Assembly (NCBI GenBank): GCA_030828025.1 | Contig: JAURDG010000052.1 | Coordinates: 1 to 8,270, forward strand | Origin: Flavobacteriaceae bacterium | Lineage (GTDB): Bacteria; Bacteroidota; Bacteroidia; Flavobacteriales; Flavobacteriaceae | Length of the DNA: 8,270 bases | Direction: 5' to 3' | Shown: positions 1 to 5,978 of the stretch, one piece after another | Layout of the letters: every line of letters starts with the position of its first letter | How positions within the stretch are numbered: position 1 is the first letter of the stretch | Translations under genes and position numbers: made by a program | Notes under the pieces: generated by a model | What the model was told of the DNA's origin: nothing | Seen by the model: only the letters and a program-made list of their open reading frames with translations | Database searches by the model: none

Positions 1-66
1 CCAAATGACACAAAAGATATCCAAAACCATGCGCCTAAATACAGGGATTATGCACTGGCAGTTTAG
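1..66 (+). CDS. Possible 3' end of an unidentified gene entering from the left edge
   Basis: Reading from base 1 gives 21 sense codons and then TAG at 64-66, followed at once by TGA. The peptide ends KYRDYALAV and has a mixed, protein-like composition, which is the only argument for coding. It would converge on the SPFH gene, a normal arrangement. I recognise no family. A run of 21 open codons is not rare by chance, and it overlaps the opposing open frame at 35-160, so at most one of the two may be real. Confidence 0.25.
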   Translation, partial: PNDTKDIQNHAPKYRDYALAV

Positions 67-160
67 TGATGTAAAACGCTGGGTATTGTTGTGTACGTTT
101 ACCCACTCGCTCAGCCTCTAGTTCAGTTTTAAAGTCCAACAGGTCATTTAGCCTTTTTAG
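35..160 (-). other. 41-codon open frame continuing from the SPFH gene in the -1 frame
   Basis: The SPFH gene ends GAC AAA AAA AAC TAA, which places a canonical -1 slippery heptamer (A AAA AAC, bases 166 to 160) directly before the stop. After a -1 slip the ribosome would read CTA AAA AGG and continue for 41 codons to TAG at 37-35. The predicted tail contains DFKTELEAERVGKRT and then QQYPAFYITKLPV, charged and helix-like, then mixed. The frame has no ATG of its own; the nearest possible starts are CTG and TTG near 142-137. It could be a frameshift product, the trace of an indel in the A8 tract (one extra A gives the same frame), a separate TTG-started small gene, or chance. I recognise no homologue. 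Confidence 0.3.
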
Positions 161-1086
161 TTTTTTTTGTCTTTAGGCTTTTGATTTTTCATAGCTTCCC
201 CAATTTGGTTGCTGGCAGTAAACGAAGCTACCATATTGTTGAGCATATCTGAACCCGCTTGAGGTGAGTTTGGTAGCAAGATGAGGTTGGTGTTTGTTTC
301 TTCGCCGATAGATTGCAGCGTGTCATAGTGTTGGGTAACAACAATTAAGGCAGAAGCCTCCTGCGAATTAATACCAACCTTATTCAATACTTCTACAGAC
401 TCTTCCAGCCCACGTGCAATTTCTCGTCGCTGGTCGGCTATACCTTGCCCTTGTAGCCGTTTCGATTCCGCTTCCGCTTTTGCCTTTTCGACAATCAAAA
501 TACGGGCAGCATCACCCTCATATTGTGCAGCGATTTTTTCGCGTTCTGAAGCATTAATTCGATTCATCGCCGCCTTCACTTGCTGATCGGGATCAATATC
601 GGTAACAAGCGTCTTAATGATGTCATACCCATAATTTACCATGGAGTCATTCAATTCTGTTTTTACGGCAATTGCAATATCGTCTTTACGCTCAAACACA
701 TCATCCAAGCGCATTTTAGGCACCTCGGCACGCACCACATCAAATACGTAAGATGTAATTTGATCGTGTGGATAATCGAGCTTATAGAACGCATCATATA
801 CCTTTGTTTTGATTACCATGTATTGTACCGACACTTTGAGTTTTACAAAAACATCGTCTTTTGTTTTTGTTTCCACAATAACATCAAGCTGTTGAATTTT
901 TAGACTTAACCGCCCAGCGATGCGGTCAACAATAGGTATCCTTAGCTGTAAACCAGATTGACGTATGCTTTGAAAACGACCAAAACGTTCAATGACAGCA
1001 GCGGTTTGTTGCTTGACAATAAAGAAGGCAGAAAACGCAAAGAGCGCACCAAAAAGGAGTAACATAAACTTAAAGAGACTTTCCAT
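157..1086 (-). CDS. SPFH/band 7 (stomatin-prohibitin-type) membrane-anchored protein
   Basis: A 309-residue protein of the SPFH/band 7 superfamily; members form oligomeric membrane scaffolds and often associate with membrane proteases. One N-terminal hydrophobic segment at about residues 6-24 is the only membrane anchor. A band 7 domain follows at about 25-165, with ERFGRFQSIRQSGLQLRIPIVD at its start and YDIIKTLVTDIDPD at its end. An Ala/Glu/Lys-rich helix at about 168-225, including EREKIAAQYEGDAARI, should form the usual coiled coil. The C-terminal part resembles the bacterial QmcA-like and plant HIR-like branch and ends in a Lys-rich tail. The ATG at 1086 sits directly before the hydrophobic anchor. 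It starts 35 bases after the gltX stop on the same strand, so co-transcription is likely. No NfeD-like partner is visible. The stop follows a slippery A-tract, so the C-terminus may be longer. Fold assignment is firm; the cellular role is unknown. Confidence 0.9.
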   Translation of the reverse strand: MESLFKFMLLLFGALFAFSAFFIVKQQTAAVIERFGRFQSIRQSGLQLRIPIVDRIAGRLSLKIQQLDVIVETKTKDDVFVKLKVSVQYMVIKTKVYDAFYKLDYPHDQITSYVFDVVRAEVPKMRLDDVFERKDDIAIAVKTELNDSMVNYGYDIIKTLVTDIDPDQQVKAAMNRINASEREKIAAQYEGDAARILIVEKAKAEAESKRLQGQGIADQRREIARGLEESVEVLNKVGINSQEASALIVVTQHYDTLQSIGEETNTNLILLPNSPQAGSDMLNNMVASFTASNQIGEAMKNQKPKDKKN

Positions 1087-1121
1087 AACAGTAAATTTAA
1101 AATGAACTTAAATGTAAGAAA

Positions 1122-2630
1122 TTATACAGAGATTTCTGTCACAGCAAGATTTATTCGTGCCACACATGCTGCTGCACCAATCACATGGCAAATAGCAAAT
1201 ACATCAGGCCCTTTCATTTCGCCTACCAAGGCAAGCCTTAAAGGCGCCATGAGTGCGCCCATGCGAATTTCATTGTTTGCCGCCCAACCCTTGACCTCGG
1301 TCGCTATGGCTTCAGCAGTATCAAAAGAGCTGAGCTTTAGCAGCTCAGCTAAACGTAGCATGAGCTTGGGTGTTTCCTCTTTCCAATGCTTGTTAACCGC
1401 ATTTTCTTCAAATGTTTGTGGGCGTTCAAAAAACAACGACGCCTCTTTCCACAGGTCAGTTAACAAAACCAAACGAGGATGGATGAGTTGTACGATTGCT
1501 GACAGCTTTTGGTTATCTGCGTTTATATCTCTTGCCAACAGCTCATTTTTTAAGTGCGCAACGATGGTTGCGGCAGGCAGTTGAGCCATATATTGTTGAT
1601 TAAACCACGTACAGCGCTCGGGGTCAAATCGCCCGCCAGACTTTGTTATTCCTGTTAGGGAAAACGCATCGATCAGTTCGTTTAGTGAAAAGAATTCTTT
1701 TTCTCCTCCATCATTCCACCCCAATAAAGCCAAATAGTTTACCAAAGCCTCGGGCAAATAGCCAGACTCTTTAAAACCAATTGTTTTTTCATCCCACGTC
1801 AATGGAAAAACAGGAAAGCCAAACGCTTCACCATCACGCTTTGACAATTTCCCTTTCCCAGTTGTTTTTAGAATGAGTGGTACATGTGCAAAAATGGGCG
1901 CTTTCCACCCAAAGGCATCATAAATCAACTGGTGTAACGCCAAAGAGGGCAACCATTCCTCTCCTCTAATCACATGCGAGATGTTCATCAAATGGTCGTC
2001 AATTACATTGGCCAAATGATAGGTGGGCATGCCGTCTTGTTTGACCAAGACCTTGTCATCTAATAAGGATTTGTCGATATGAATCTTACCACGCACTTGA
2101 TCTTCGCAAAGCAGTGCTGTTGTTTCGCCTTCTGCATGTGCCATAAAGCGATAGACATGGGGTGTGTTGTTGCCTAACAAGTGTTCAACTTCGTCTGCAG
2201 TTAACGACAGGCTGTTTTTAAGGCCTAACCTGTTTTTCCAGTTGTAAATGAACACCTCTCCTTTGGCTTCAACTTCTTTTCTAAGTTCGGCTAATTCTTC
2301 GTTGGTATCGAAGGCCATATATACTCTCCCTTCAGCAACAAGTTTTTTTATATGGCTGATATACAGCCTTTTACGTTCACTTTGTTTGTAAGGGCCATAC
2401 GCTCCGCCCTGTAGAGGCCCTTCCGTAGGCGATAGCCCCATCCACGCTAAGGCATCATAAATGTAGCTTTCTGCACCTTCGACAAACCGCTTTTGATCTG
2501 TATCCTCAATACGCAGTACAAAATCGCCTTGGTTTTTTTTGGCAAATAAAAAGTTGTAAAGCGCAGTGCGCACACCTCCGATATGAAGTGGCCCTGTGGG
2601 ACTAGGAGCAAAACGAACACGAACAGACAT
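1122..2630 (-). CDS. gltX: Glutamyl-tRNA synthetase (class I aminoacyl-tRNA synthetase)
   Basis: Cytoplasmic enzyme that attaches glutamate to tRNA-Glu using ATP. At 502 residues it has the usual full length. The N-terminus VRVRFAPSPTGPLHIGG carries the class I HIGH-type motif as HIGG at residues 16-19. RIEDTD follows at 40-45. The middle contains DGMPTYHLANVIDDHLM and HVIRGEEW, and the KMSKS-type loop reads KLSKR at 261-265, followed by DGE. A helical anticodon-binding region fills the C-terminal part. I place the start at ATG 2630 because the family begins only a few residues before the FAPSPTG motif. The frame is open up to an ATG at 2672, but that extension crosses a promoter-like TATCTTTG and has no family counterpart. 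It is the first gene of a likely two-gene unit with the SPFH gene, and is divergent from ybeY. Confidence 0.97.
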   Translation of the reverse strand: MSVRVRFAPSPTGPLHIGGVRTALYNFLFAKKNQGDFVLRIEDTDQKRFVEGAESYIYDALAWMGLSPTEGPLQGGAYGPYKQSERKRLYISHIKKLVAEGRVYMAFDTNEELAELRKEVEAKGEVFIYNWKNRLGLKNSLSLTADEVEHLLGNNTPHVYRFMAHAEGETTALLCEDQVRGKIHIDKSLLDDKVLVKQDGMPTYHLANVIDDHLMNISHVIRGEEWLPSLALHQLIYDAFGWKAPIFAHVPLILKTTGKGKLSKRDGEAFGFPVFPLTWDEKTIGFKESGYLPEALVNYLALLGWNDGGEKEFFSLNELIDAFSLTGITKSGGRFDPERCTWFNQQYMAQLPAATIVAHLKNELLARDINADNQKLSAIVQLIHPRLVLLTDLWKEASLFFERPQTFEENAVNKHWKEETPKLMLRLAELLKLSSFDTAEAIATEVKGWAANNEIRMGALMAPLRLALVGEMKGPDVFAICHVIGAAACVARINLAVTEISV

Positions 2631-2642
2631 ATTGGCTTTTTG

Positions 2643-2650
2643 CAAAGATA
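2643..2650 (-). promoter_or_regulatory. Bacteroidota-type -7 promoter element for gltX
   Basis: On the minus strand the bases TATCTTTG match the Bacteroidota primary-sigma -7 consensus TAnnTTTG exactly. They end 12 bases before the gltX ATG at 2630, implying a leader of only several bases. I see no TTG -33 element at the usual spacing, so support rests on the -7 box and its position. It lies inside the N-terminal extension rejected for gltX, which favours the 2630 start. Confidence 0.5.
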
Positions 2651-2687
2651 CAACCCCTAGGCTTCCCGACATACAGGCTTAAATGAA

Positions 2688-2695
2688 TATATTTG
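2688..2695 (+). promoter_or_regulatory. Bacteroidota-type -7 promoter element for ybeY-mnmG-methyltransferase
   Basis: TATATTTG is an exact match to TAnnTTTG and ends four bases before the ybeY GTG start. Transcription would then begin at or next to the start codon, giving a leaderless or nearly leaderless message. No TTG is present at the expected -33 spacing, so this is a partial match. Confidence 0.4.
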
Positions 2696-2699
2696 CTCC

Positions 2700-3149
2700 G
2701 TGAAGATCAAAGTTGCGTATATCTATGAAACCTCCTTTCGACTAGACGACGAAGGCGTTTATACAAACTGGCTTAGCAGTTGTGCGGCTTACCACAAGCT
2801 AAGCAGCCTTGATTTGACCTATGCGTTTATGGGAGATGATGATCTTTTAAAGCTAAACAAGGATTTTCTCCAGCATGATACGTTGACGGACATTTTAACT
2901 TTTGACGACTCTATTGGAAAGGACATCAATGCCAACATTGCGATATCGATTGACAGAGTACGAGAAAACGCAAACGACTTTGGGGTTTCTTTTGCTGATG
3001 AGCTATTAAGAGTAATGGCACACGGACTGCTGCATTGTGTTGGCTATGGGGACAGTAATGTGGCTGATAAAACACAGATGCGTTTCGAGGAAGACGCCTT
3101 AATTCACTTGTTCCACGTGGAACACAAAAAACACAACCATGTTTCCTGA
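2700..3149 (+). CDS. ybeY: Endoribonuclease YbeY, rRNA maturation factor (UPF0054)
   Basis: Metal-dependent endoribonuclease of the YbeY family, involved in 16S rRNA 3'-end processing and ribosome quality control. At 149 residues it has normal family length. Family motifs are HDTLTDILTFD at 59-69 and the metal-binding stretch HGLLHCVGYGD at 108-118. His108 and His112 are two ligands; the position of the third histidine in the E. coli HxxxHxxxxxH motif is Asp118. I recall this Asp form from other Bacteroidota, so it is probably still functional. The start is GTG 2700; the only nearby upstream ATG (2683) is in another frame and soon stops. The C-terminal tail FHVEHKKHNHVS lies beyond the core domain and is encoded partly by a parS-like palindrome. 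The gene overlaps mnmG by 11 bases, indicating translational coupling. Confidence 0.93.
   Translation: MKIKVAYIYETSFRLDDEGVYTNWLSSCAAYHKLSSLDLTYAFMGDDDLLKLNKDFLQHDTLTDILTFDDSIGKDINANIAISIDRVRENANDFGVSFADELLRVMAHGLLHCVGYGDSNVADKTQMRFEEDALIHLFHVEHKKHNHVS
3109..3124. promoter_or_regulatory. parS: parS-like ParB-binding site (perfect 16-base palindrome)
   Basis: TGTTCCACGTGGAACA is a perfect 8+8 inverted repeat. It differs at one base from the widely conserved chromosomal parS sequence TGTTCCACGTGAAACA, where ParB loads onto origin-proximal DNA. It lies within the last codons of ybeY, encoding Phe-His-Val-Glu-His, and ends 14 bases before the mnmG ATG. A second such site lies at 5012-5027. Binding is inferred from sequence; parA and parB are not in this window. 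Confidence 0.75.
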
Positions 3150-5010
3150 AGTTTATGATGTCATTGTTGTAGGCGGCGGTCACGCTGGCGCAGAGGCGGC
3201 GGCAGCAGCAGCAAACCTTGGCAGCAAGACCTTATTGGTTACAATGAACCTTCAAAACATTGGGCAAATGTCCTGTAATCCTGCTATGGGCGGAATTGCA
3301 AAGGGGCAAATTGTGCGTGAAATAGATGCCCTTGGCGGGTATAGCGGTATTGTTTCGGACAAGTCCGCTATACAGTTCAAAATGCTTAACCGTTCTAAAG
3401 GACCAGCGATGTGGAGCCCACGTGTTCAGTCTGACCGAATGCTGTTCGCAGCAGAATGGCGTCTAGCCCTTGAGCAGACTCAAAACCTAGACTTTTATCA
3501 AGATATGGCTGTTGATCTTCTTATGGAGAACAATAGAATAAAAGGCGTCAAGACTTCCTTAGGCCTTACGATTAAAGCTCGGGCTGTTGTGTTGACAAGC
3601 GGTACCTTTTTAAACGGTCTGATCCATATAGGAGAAAAACAGTTTGGCGGTGGACGTGCGGGCGAAAGCGCATCTTTTGGCATTACCGAACGTTTGGTTT
3701 CCTGGGGGTTTTCATCTGGGCGCATGAAAACAGGTACACCGCCACGTGTTGACGGCAGATCTTTAGATTATAGCAAAATGTTAGAACAGCCAGGCGACCC
3801 TAAGCCCGCTAAGTTTTCTTACCTCAACAGCACAAGTCCGCTGCAACAGCAGCGATCATGCCACATGACCTATACAAGCCCTTTGGTGCACGATTTGCTT
3901 CGCGAAGGTTTCGACCGATCGCCGATGTTTAACGGCCGCATCAAAAGCATTGGCCCACGATATTGTCCCTCTGTTGAAGACAAAATCAACCGCTTTGCAG
4001 ACAAGGATCGACATCAGATCTTTGTTGAACCCGAAGGCTGGGATACAGTTGAAGTCTATGTTAATGGCTTTTCTACCTCCTTGCCCGAAGAAGTGCAGTT
4101 TAAGGCACTTAAAGCCGTGTCGGGCTTTGAAAACGTCAAGTTTTTTAGACCAGGCTATGCTATTGAGTATGATTATTTTCCACCGACCCAATTAAAACAC
4201 AGCTTAGAGACCAAACTCGTTGACGGTCTTTTCTTTGCGGGACAAATTAATGGCACCACGGGCTATGAAGAAGCGGCTTCTCAAGGACTTATGGCAGGAA
4301 TAAATGCGCATCAATCTGTTCATCAGTTAGCACCGTTTACCCTATCTCGGGATGAGGCCTATATCGGTGTACTTATTGATGATTTAATTACCAAAGGCAC
4401 AGAGGAGCCCTACAGAATGTTTACCTCAAGGGCGGAATACCGAACCTTACTACGGCAGGACAATGCGGACACACGCCTTACTCCTAAAGCGCATGCACTT
4501 GGCTTAGCTTCTGATGAGCGTTTGCGCCAAATGGAAGCACAATCAGCCAAAGCCAAAACCATTTTGTCGTTCTTTGAAAAATCGAGCGTAGGTCCTGATA
4601 CAATCAATCCCATTCTAGAGGATAAAGACTCTACGCCAGTGCGCCAATCGTTAAAAATGAATAAGGTGCTGTCAAGACCAAACATCACGATGGATGACTT
4701 TATGCGGCTTCCTGAAGTTTCTGCCTTTGTCGCAGAAGCGCAGGCCGACCAATCCGTTTTAGAACAAGTAGAAATTCAGATAAAATATGCGGGTTATATA
4801 GAGAAAGAAAAAACGCAGGCAGACAAACTCAGCCAGCTTGAACACCTGCCGATACCACCGTCTTTTGATTACCACAAAGTAAAATCGCTTTCGTTTGAGG
4901 CGCGCCAAAAACTATCTGAAATAAAACCCATTTCCATTGCTCAAGCATCACGCATAAGCGGAGTTTCACCAAGTGATATTTCAGTCTTGCTAGTGTATAT
5001 GGGCCGTTAA
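3139..5010 (+). CDS. mnmG: tRNA uridine-5-carboxymethylaminomethyl(34) synthesis enzyme MnmG (GidA)
   Basis: FAD-dependent partner of the GTPase MnmE; the complex installs the (carboxymethyl)aminomethyl group on C5 of wobble uridine 34 in several tRNAs. The 623-residue length is typical. The FAD-binding Rossmann motif VVGGGHAGAEAA spans residues 10-21. SCNPAMGGIAKG (45-56) and YCPSVEDK (275-282) carry the two conserved cysteines. TSGTFLNG is at 153-160, KTGTPPR at 197-203 and FFAGQINGTTGYEEAA at about 365-380. SRAEYRTLLRQDNADTRLTP marks the later conserved region, and the C-terminal helical domain ends GVSPSDISVLLVYMGR as usual. ATG 3139 overlaps the end of ybeY and gives the standard short N-terminus before the Rossmann strand. 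parS-like sites lie just before and just after it. mnmE is not here. Confidence 0.98.
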   Translation: MFPEVYDVIVVGGGHAGAEAAAAAANLGSKTLLVTMNLQNIGQMSCNPAMGGIAKGQIVREIDALGGYSGIVSDKSAIQFKMLNRSKGPAMWSPRVQSDRMLFAAEWRLALEQTQNLDFYQDMAVDLLMENNRIKGVKTSLGLTIKARAVVLTSGTFLNGLIHIGEKQFGGGRAGESASFGITERLVSWGFSSGRMKTGTPPRVDGRSLDYSKMLEQPGDPKPAKFSYLNSTSPLQQQRSCHMTYTSPLVHDLLREGFDRSPMFNGRIKSIGPRYCPSVEDKINRFADKDRHQIFVEPEGWDTVEVYVNGFSTSLPEEVQFKALKAVSGFENVKFFRPGYAIEYDYFPPTQLKHSLETKLVDGLFFAGQINGTTGYEEAASQGLMAGINAHQSVHQLAPFTLSRDEAYIGVLIDDLITKGTEEPYRMFTSRAEYRTLLRQDNADTRLTPKAHALGLASDERLRQMEAQSAKAKTILSFFEKSSVGPDTINPILEDKDSTPVRQSLKMNKVLSRPNITMDDFMRLPEVSAFVAEAQADQSVLEQVEIQIKYAGYIEKEKTQADKLSQLEHLPIPPSFDYHKVKSLSFEARQKLSEIKPISIAQASRISGVSPSDISVLLVYMGR

Positions 5011-5011
5011 T

Positions 5012-5027
5012 TGTTCCACGTGAAACC
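5012..5027. promoter_or_regulatory. parS: parS-like ParB-binding site at the mnmG-methyltransferase junction
   Basis: TGTTCCACGTGAAACC matches the conserved chromosomal parS sequence TGTTCCACGTGAAACA at 15 of 16 positions, differing only in the last base. It begins two bases after the mnmG stop codon and covers the candidate GTG start (5020) of the methyltransferase. It is about 1.9 kb from the first site, a spacing compatible with a parS cluster. Confidence 0.75.
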
Positions 5028-5844
5028 TTTTGAAGTTATTGACTTTTTGGTAAGCAAAAAAACGTTTCGGGTGGTTTACGACCCCAAGCGAAAGGCCCTT
5101 AAAACTGACGTCCAACTGTCGCAAAAAGAACTTGCTGCATATTATCCAAAGGACAGCTATGCATCACACAAAAGCAAGAGCACAGATTTTTTGTCCCAAG
5201 TCTATTTGTGGGTTAAGAACCAAAACAACAAAACCAAATTGCGCTGGATTGGTCGGCGAGTAGCCAAAGGAAAGCTGCTGGACTATGGTGCAGGCAACGG
5301 CTCTTTTGCAGCAGCAGCGCAAAAGAGAGGATGGTCTGTTGATGTTTACGAACCAGCGACAACAACCGCAGAAACCTTAGCAGAAAATAAGCTCAACACC
5401 ATAACGACTTTGCCCGCAACCAGCACCTATGATGTTATCACACTATGGCATGTGTTTGAGCATTTGCCAAAGCCCGAACATGCGCTCCTCACATTTTTTA
5501 ACGCCTTAAAGCCCGGCGGAACACTCGTGTTGGCTGTACCCAACACAGACGCTTGGGACGCCAAACATTATGGCCCTTTTTGGGCAGCCTTTGATGTCCC
5601 ACGTCACTTATGGCATTACAACAAGGAAAGCATTTTGCACCTAACAAAGCAGGCGGGTTTTTTGCCCATTCAAATAATGAATATGTTTTGGGATGTCTAT
5701 TATATTGCACTGCTTTCGGAAAAACACAGCAATTCATTTGCTCCTTGGATAAAAGCTATTTTTAAAGGAACCTATTCTAATCTTGTAGGCTGGAACAAAA
5801 AAAACAGCTCAGCACTCACTTTTTTTCTTCAAAAGCCAAAATAA
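5020..5844 (+). CDS. Class I SAM-dependent methyltransferase (Methyltransf_23/UbiG-like), substrate unknown
   Basis: A 274-residue protein counted from GTG 5020. The N-terminal part (about 1-75), including YDPKRKAL and YYPKDSYASH, resembles the lead-in of Bacteroidota methyltransferases found next to mnmG. The Rossmann-type SAM-binding core follows: motif I LLDYGAGNGSF at about 86-96, the acidic end of strand 2 in DVYEP at about 108-112, DVITLWHVFEHLPKP at about 138-152, and LKPGGTLVLAVPN at about 163-175. RHLWHYNKESILHLTKQAGF lies near 195-214. A moderately hydrophobic C-terminal third could touch the membrane. The start is uncertain: the frame is open to TTG 5011, directly after the mnmG stop, and both candidates lie at the parS-like site. 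It is probably translated from the ybeY-mnmG transcript. The substrate cannot be deduced; linkage to mnmG does not by itself imply tRNA methylation. Confidence 0.88.
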   Translation: MKPFEVIDFLVSKKTFRVVYDPKRKALKTDVQLSQKELAAYYPKDSYASHKSKSTDFLSQVYLWVKNQNNKTKLRWIGRRVAKGKLLDYGAGNGSFAAAAQKRGWSVDVYEPATTTAETLAENKLNTITTLPATSTYDVITLWHVFEHLPKPEHALLTFFNALKPGGTLVLAVPNTDAWDAKHYGPFWAAFDVPRHLWHYNKESILHLTKQAGFLPIQIMNMFWDVYYIALLSEKHSNSFAPWIKAIFKGTYSNLVGWNKKNSSALTFFLQKPK

Positions 5845-5864
5845 GCCTCGCTAAGCCCACTTTT

Positions 5865-5957
5865 TTATCGACGCAACGTTTGGTGCCGTCGAACAAAAGT
5901 CTTATGGTTTAAAGCCTCGTAAAAAACACCAGCAGCATAAGCCAAAACAATAAACAA
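5865..5957 (-). CDS. Possible 30-residue small membrane peptide, or in-frame continuation of holB past its TAG
   Basis: The stretch between the methyltransferase and holB stops is 134 bases long and has no conventional gene. On the minus strand the frame after the holB TAG stays open for 37 codons, from 5978 to the TAA at 5867-5865. It encodes a hydrophobic run (LFIVLAYAAGVFY) and then a basic tail ending VRRHQTLRR, as in a small single-span membrane peptide. There is no ATG; TTG at 5957-5955 is the first plausible start. T-rich DNA automatically encodes hydrophobic residues, so half of the resemblance may be compositional. It could be a TTG-started microprotein, a readthrough extension, a gene remnant, or chance. 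Confidence 0.22.
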   Translation of the reverse strand: MFIVLAYAAGVFYEALNHKTFVRRHQTLRR

Positions 5958-5978
5958 ACAAAAAACAATAATAAAAAC

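Noticed and set aside
1..30. Minus-strand ATG at 30 opening a hydrophobic frame (MVLDIFCVIW) to the left edge
   Set aside because: Only ten codons are visible and no promoter or family signal supports it, so it cannot be called.
1102..1584. 160-codon open frame on the plus strand
   Set aside because: It lies entirely antisense to gltX, whose protein is clearly conserved there. Its Ser/Ala-rich product has no recognisable domain.
2631..2672. 14-residue N-terminal extension of gltX from ATG 2672
   Set aside because: The synthetase family starts just before the FAPSPTG motif, and the extension overlaps the TATCTTTG promoter element.
3416..3756. Further CACGTG hexamers (near 3419 and 3744, also near 413)
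   Set aside because: Their flanks do not extend the palindrome toward parS; they look like chance hexamers in coding DNA.
3498..4688. Several open frames of 75-111 codons on both strands
   Set aside because: They lie inside mnmG in other frames; the mnmG protein is conserved throughout.
5869..5891. Imperfect hairpin CGACGCA / TGCCGTCG as a bidirectional terminator
   Set aside because: The stem is only about seven pairs with a bulge. It is not followed by a T-run in either direction; the T6 tract precedes it on the plus strand.
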